Source: Syncephalis fuscata (Eukaryota; Zoopagomycota; Zoopagomycetes; Zoopagales; Piptocephalidaceae). From it: a DNA stretch of 64,000 nucleotides. Below, one piece after another: positions 59,738 to 64,000 of the stretch. The translations under genes were made by a program, and so were the position numbers. The DNA lies in the NCBI GenBank assembly GCA_025786725.1, contig JAHLTZ010000008.1, positions 124,001 to 188,000 on the forward strand, given 5' to 3'. Position 1 is the first letter of the stretch. Each line of letters starts with the position of its first letter. The notes below the pieces were generated by a model, which had not been told where the DNA came from, searched no databases, and was given only the letters and a program-made list of their open reading frames with translations.

Positions 59738-61824
59738 CTATTGCTTGATAAGCGATTGGCCGGTCATTGCCTCGGGAATAGGTAGACCCATAACTTGAAG
59801 AATAGTAGGCGCGACATCGCACAAGGCACCATTACAATTGGGTACAAATTCATGTTGCTTTGATGTCATAACAAATGGCACTAGTAAACATAATAAATTG
59901 CTTATTAGTATTAGTTATCTATTCATATTGGTGGTATTCTTGATCTTACCTGGTGAAGTAGTGTGTGCCGTATGTGGCTGTCCATTATCGCCGATCATCT
60001 TTTCGGCATTGCCATGATCAGCCGTAACAAAGAGCGTGTAGCCGTGTTTTTGACACGCTTCAAAAATAACACCGATGGCCGCATCTAATACGTATGCCAA
60101 GCAGTAAGTACAACAAACGTGCTATCGTTTATTACCGGTTTCTTACCAGTTGCTTCGACGCCCAAGATAGCCTTGTCGTACTGACCGGTATGTCCGACCA
60201 TATCGGGAGGAGCAAAGTTGCACATAACAAATGGATATTTGCCACTAGCTACAGTCTCGGCAACCTACAAGCCGTTAATAGTATAGTTAGTAACAATCAA
60301 TCTATCATTGGCCGAATCTACCTTATCACCGACTTCCTTGGCACTCATCTCTGGTTTAAGGTCGTAGGTAGCCACTTTGGGCGAGGCAATAAGTCCGCGT
60401 TCTTCACCGTCAAACTGCGCTTCCGTTCCTCCGTTAAAGAAGAAGGTAACATGGGCGTATTTCTCCGTTTCTACAATTGGTTGGTTATTTATAGATTAAT
60501 ATAGAGTCAAAATAGCTGCAATACTATTTAATTACCTGCAATATGGCATTGTGGTACTTTTCCTTTGAAAGCCACTCGGCCAATACATTATCCATCGTTT
60601 GGGGTGGGAATGCAACGTGGAATGGATAGTCTGCCTTATATTGCGTAAATGTCGTAATATCCAGATCTTTTGGTATAGTCGTTTCAAATGGCGTTGGTGG
60701 TACGCCAAATGCTTGGGTAATTTGACGCATACGATCAGCACGGAAATCAAAGAAGAATAGCGTATCGCCATCTAGACACATTATACGTAAATAACTTTGT
60801 TGTACTCTATAGGCAACCTACCTTGAACAAGACCAGATTCATCGACAATAATGGGCTTTAAGAATTCATCAGTTTCATTTTGAGCATAACGAGCTTCAAT
60901 TGTCTATAATGATAATAAGCATTAGCTATTAATAAACCTATGCTACTTAAATAAATACCGACCGCAATAGGATCAGTCGTTTTCTCTCCTTTGCCATTGA
61001 TAATGCCTTCAGTAGCTAGTTGAATGCGCTCCCAACGACGGTCACGGTCCATGGCGTAGTAGCGACCAGTAATGGTGGCCAATTTACCGTACTGGATACT
61101 ATGCATATGTTCTTGCAATTCCTTCAAATAGGTAACTAAGAATCGATGGCACTATGTATTAGCATGTATAGCTACTATGGTCGGTAAAAGAGTAGAGCTT
61201 ACTTGCAGAGCGTGGTGCAGTATCACGGCCATCGCCAAAAAAGTGAACATAGACCTGTGGGACACAAGCAGTCTTTGCGCATCGAGTAGTCCAAGTAGAT
61301 GTTTAATATGACTATGAACACCACCATCGGAGACCTGTTCCATGGTTAGCACTGGCTATTCATCTACTATGCACACAGTGCTAACTTACTAGGCCGAGGA
61401 AGTGCAAACGGCCATTGCCAGACTTTGCCCGTTCAAATGAACGATTGATATTTTTGAGCTGGCCAAACTCGTTATTTCTCAATGCTAGATCGATACGGAC
61501 AATATCCTGTAGAAAGAGAAAGGAACATGTGCGTATACACACTTGAGTAGACATATACTGGTCTAGATCACATACCACCTACCTGGTAAACGACACGACC
61601 TGCTCCAATGTTGAGATGACCAACCTCCGAATTGCCCATAAGGCCGTCGGAAGACCAACGGCTAAACCGTGAGCGTCTAGCTTTGTAAAGGGCCAGCTAC
61701 GCTCAAAGCCATCCATGACAGGTGTGTTGGCATTCCGAATTGCGTCGCCTGTCGGATCTGGATTGGCTGAGATGCCCCAACCGTCGATAGCGACAAGACA
61801 TACAGGCTGTTTAACACTGGCCAT
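59738..61824 (-). CDS. 2,3-bisphosphoglycerate-independent phosphoglycerate mutase
   Basis: Interconverts 3- and 2-phosphoglycerate in glycolysis in the cytosol; a two-manganese alkaline-phosphatase-fold enzyme. Visible landmarks in order: [12 protein letters not shown] at the start, [20 protein letters not shown] with the catalytic Ser, [62 protein letters not shown], and the C-terminus [12 protein letters not shown]. About ten short exons, with GT-AG introns near 61,510-61,590, 60,905-60,960, 60,780-60,820, 60,268-60,325 and 59,885-59,950. One-base breaks near 61,660 (after VGLP) and in the region of 61,240. Length about 515 residues, as expected. Not related to the cofactor-dependent yeast enzyme. 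Confidence 0.92.
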
Positions 61825-62686
61825 TACTGCTTAAAAGACAAATGAAGCGCGTTAGATCGAATACTACGGTAAAAGTAGAAAACTAAAAGTACGTGTGGAT
61901 AGGCAACGAACACAGCAATCAATTAATTAGTAAGTAATTAATTAATTAGAACTGATAGTTCGTTATCGATCAATGATAACGACTATAACAATTATAGTGA
62001 TGACGTATCACATCATCATCATCCATAACTATTTGGCTGTTTTAATACATTCACTATTTACTAACAACACGTTCTATGATGATGAGTATTTTGGTGCCAA
62101 ATAACTTTTATTCTTTTAATTAATCTTTTATTATATTCGCTATTATACTGAATATATGTTCTATGATAATGAGTAGTTTTAGTATTAAATGATGTTGTTG
62201 TTTTAATTTAAATACAATCTACGTCATCATTCTTTCCCTTTCTCTTTCTTCACGCTTAATAGTATATATTCATAGCATATACTTGTACACACCATATATG
62301 CTACATAGATAGGGTAAGTAGTTAGCTGACTACTATTCAAGTACAAACACCTTTTACACTACGTCCTTGCATTGCTTTTTTGTAATCTTAAATTTTTATA
62401 AATAATATTATACTAATGAACAATGTTAATCTGCATTATTGTCGCAGCTATATAGCATTTAAAACGTTGTATTTTAATGACTAATGTCACTCACTGCCTA
62501 GTTCATGTTTAATGAAACAAATTTTTAGTTTAATACAATAAGTATTACTAAACTTAGTCATTTGATCTCTCTCCCCCTCAAGTTATGCTATAGTAATAAT
62601 AAATTGCTCATAAAAACAGTTTAAATTAATAATGTTAAAATGAATAATTTAGGTGTAATTGTATTGAATATAACTGTTTGCAATAA

Positions 62687-63019
62687 ATCTGTAAATGTGC
62701 ATGTATAATACCATTGTTGTGTTATAGATTGCAATGCCATATTTTGTTTGTCATTGATATAAGATGGCACGCAGAATGTAATAAATGTAGAAAAAACAAC
62801 CTGACATTTCAAATTGCAAGAATATTGGGATACAGAGATAAATATGTATAGTTTAAAGATAGAACAATACTTTTAAAAAGAAGTTATAAGAACAGACGGT
62901 TATGGTGTCAAATTTTTGTGCGAAAAACAAAGCGACAACATTTGATTAAACTAGCACCATTACAAAGAAGAATTCAAGACATACATAGTCGAGTAAAAAG
63001 GTATCAATGGGATTTATAA
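62687..63019 (+). pseudogene. Cys-rich 110-codon frame broken by one TAG
   Basis: One frame stays open for 110 codons except for a TAG at 62,849-62,851. It has a Cys/His cluster (CKCACIIPLLCYRLQC, then WHAECNKCRKNN), then FQIARILGYRDKYV, the stop, and a strongly basic tail (LLKRSYKNRRLWCQIFVRKT) ending KRYQWDL. A zinc-binding or transposon-encoded protein fragment is possible; it ends 80 bases before an X relic. Not recognised. Confidence 0.3.
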
Positions 63020-63094
63020 AATAATGCCTACTGGTATGTAAAATATGCTTTTAATGAGTCTACCAATAAACAGTAATGCTTGTAAACATATTGT

Positions 63095-63480
63095 TATTAT
63101 TCTAATATTCTAGACAGGGTCTTGTAAAATATGGCCTAAAACATATTGTGCAATTAAGCAACATATTAAAATTAGATATGAAAGATCGTAACAATAACAC
63201 ATGTATATATATTAGATATTAGCACTAATTACTAGTAACAAACGATTATCACGAAGACACAATGACTAATTATTTGTTGTTTGTAAATATATTATTAATA
63301 AATATCAGAACTTAACACTACAGGAAAAATTCAAAATAATATATTGCTTGGTCATTTAAGTTGTAATTTCTTTAATTAGAAACGTAGCGATATACATTTT
63401 TATATAGGAGTTTCAAAACATAACGGAGGAATTTATCATTGTGCGATTTAAATTTAAAACCGTTTATTTTTAAAAAAAGT
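63095..63480 (-). mobile_element. Diverged relic of repeat X (X4)
   Basis: Shares GACAGGGTCTTGTAAAA, then ACTAGTAACAAA, then TATTGCTTGGTCATTTAAGT with X3 in the same order and orientation, but with large internal losses. It ends in GATTTAAATTTAAAACCGT, like the X outer terminus. Confidence 0.55.
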
Positions 63481-64000
63481 AAATCGTGTTTCAAGCAATT
63501 TGCTTTGCCTTGAAACGCCGTTTGCTTCAGTTTACTGTAAAGAAGGTGAAATTGTTATAAACTAATATTCGCTATGGCCTACATGTAAAGTAGATCTCAA
63601 CGGTGCTAATTGAGCTGTCTATTCCTTATTAACATAGATAAAAGCGTCTGTCTATCTATTCTATTGGATACAGCAATAGCGAAAAAGTCGAGCCCCTTTG
63701 CACATCATACATAAGATTTTAAAAATAGCTTTTAATTAATAGGAGCATTAGAATGCCGAAAAATAGCCAGGCAATCTACGGAAGTGGATAAAGTTGCGCA
63801 CAGACAGGCTACAAGGTAATATTGTAGACTATTGGTTAAATACCAGTAAACATTGACATTTGCAGCCAAGCACACTACACGATCCTGCTGAGAATTGGAC
63901 TTGAGTTACTGCATTCCACTTTGCTTGTGTAACATCATTTTGCGTCGGCGCAGAACATGCCCCCATTAAATGTACTGAGCGGATTGGCTTGCATGCCTAT

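Larger units (their letters stand above)
61825..64000. other. Gene-poor right end
   Basis: Begins with the likely promoter of the mutase gene, including AATTAATT repeats at 61,920-61,950. Then AT-rich DNA, a broken Cys-rich frame and a diverged X relic (listed separately). At 63,755-63,960 a possible 49-base GT-AG intron (GTAATATTG...TTTGCAG) joins two short plus-strand frames, and an open minus-strand frame of about 50 codons overlaps it; neither can be called a gene. Confidence 0.5.

Noticed and set aside
1-64000. CRISPR arrays, bacterial operons or a prophage
   Set aside because: Genes are eukaryotic with spliceosomal introns, and no short direct repeats with regular spacers occur.
63870-64000. 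Minus-strand exon of a new gene at the right edge
   Set aside because: About 50 open codons only, no clear donor or motif, and a competing plus-strand intron-like pattern overlaps it.

Overview
This window looks like AT-rich nuclear DNA from a fungus, possibly an early-diverging one. The genes are eukaryotic, with GT-AG introns of roughly 45-80 bases. They include two metacaspases, an acrB-like ubiquitination-network protein (a family I know only from fungi), OPT oligopeptide transporters, an inositol-type sugar porter and a cofactor-independent phosphoglycerate mutase. No species can be named from sequence alone. Many conserved genes carry single-base insertions or deletions, often in short homopolymers. 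These could be uncorrected long-read errors or real decay, so exon models are given as best reconstructions.

Layout. 1-7.8 kb: the 5' part of a PP2C-like phosphatase gene (minus strand), 2.8 kb of gene-poor DNA, then the complete rRNA/tRNA cytidine acetyltransferase gene (NAT10/Kre33 family, minus). 7.96-16.0 kb: an 8-kb block with three different small secreted-protein genes (plus) and an OPT oligopeptide transporter gene (minus). 16.0-17.2 kb: a copy of a repeat, here called X. 17.4-26.6 kb: a minus-strand run of an EF-hand protein, a hypothetical protein, a FIST-domain protein, an F-box protein, a Cys-rich membrane protein and a 2-oxoglutarate/Fe(II) oxygenase. 26.75-28.9 kb: repeat Y1. 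29.7-32.65 kb: the acrB-like gene (plus). 32.76-43.07 kb: X2, then a second direct copy of the 8-kb block, then X3 in inverted orientation. 43.3-45.4 kb: Y2, an inverted copy of Y1. 46.0-46.7 kb: a fourth, divergent member of the secreted family. 47.4-61.8 kb: a minus-strand housekeeping run with an inositol transporter-like MFS protein, a DUF1279/FAM210-like mitochondrial protein, metacaspase A, an ectonucleotide pyrophosphatase/phosphodiesterase, metacaspase B and phosphoglycerate mutase. 61.8-64 kb: gene-poor DNA with a diverged X relic and a broken Cys-rich reading frame.

The most interesting system is the 'cargo' block. Four mutually divergent small secreted proteins share one architecture: signal peptide, Trp-rich centre, one Cys in exon 1, a phase-0 intron 16 codons from that Cys in the three clear members, then an IPG motif and one Cys in exon 2. 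Three of them travel with an OPT peptide transporter in a segment that has been duplicated whole and, in its second copy, lies between oppositely oriented repeats with terminal inverted repeats. An effector-like role and composite mobility are inferences. The shared protein architecture and the repeat geometry are read directly from the sequence.
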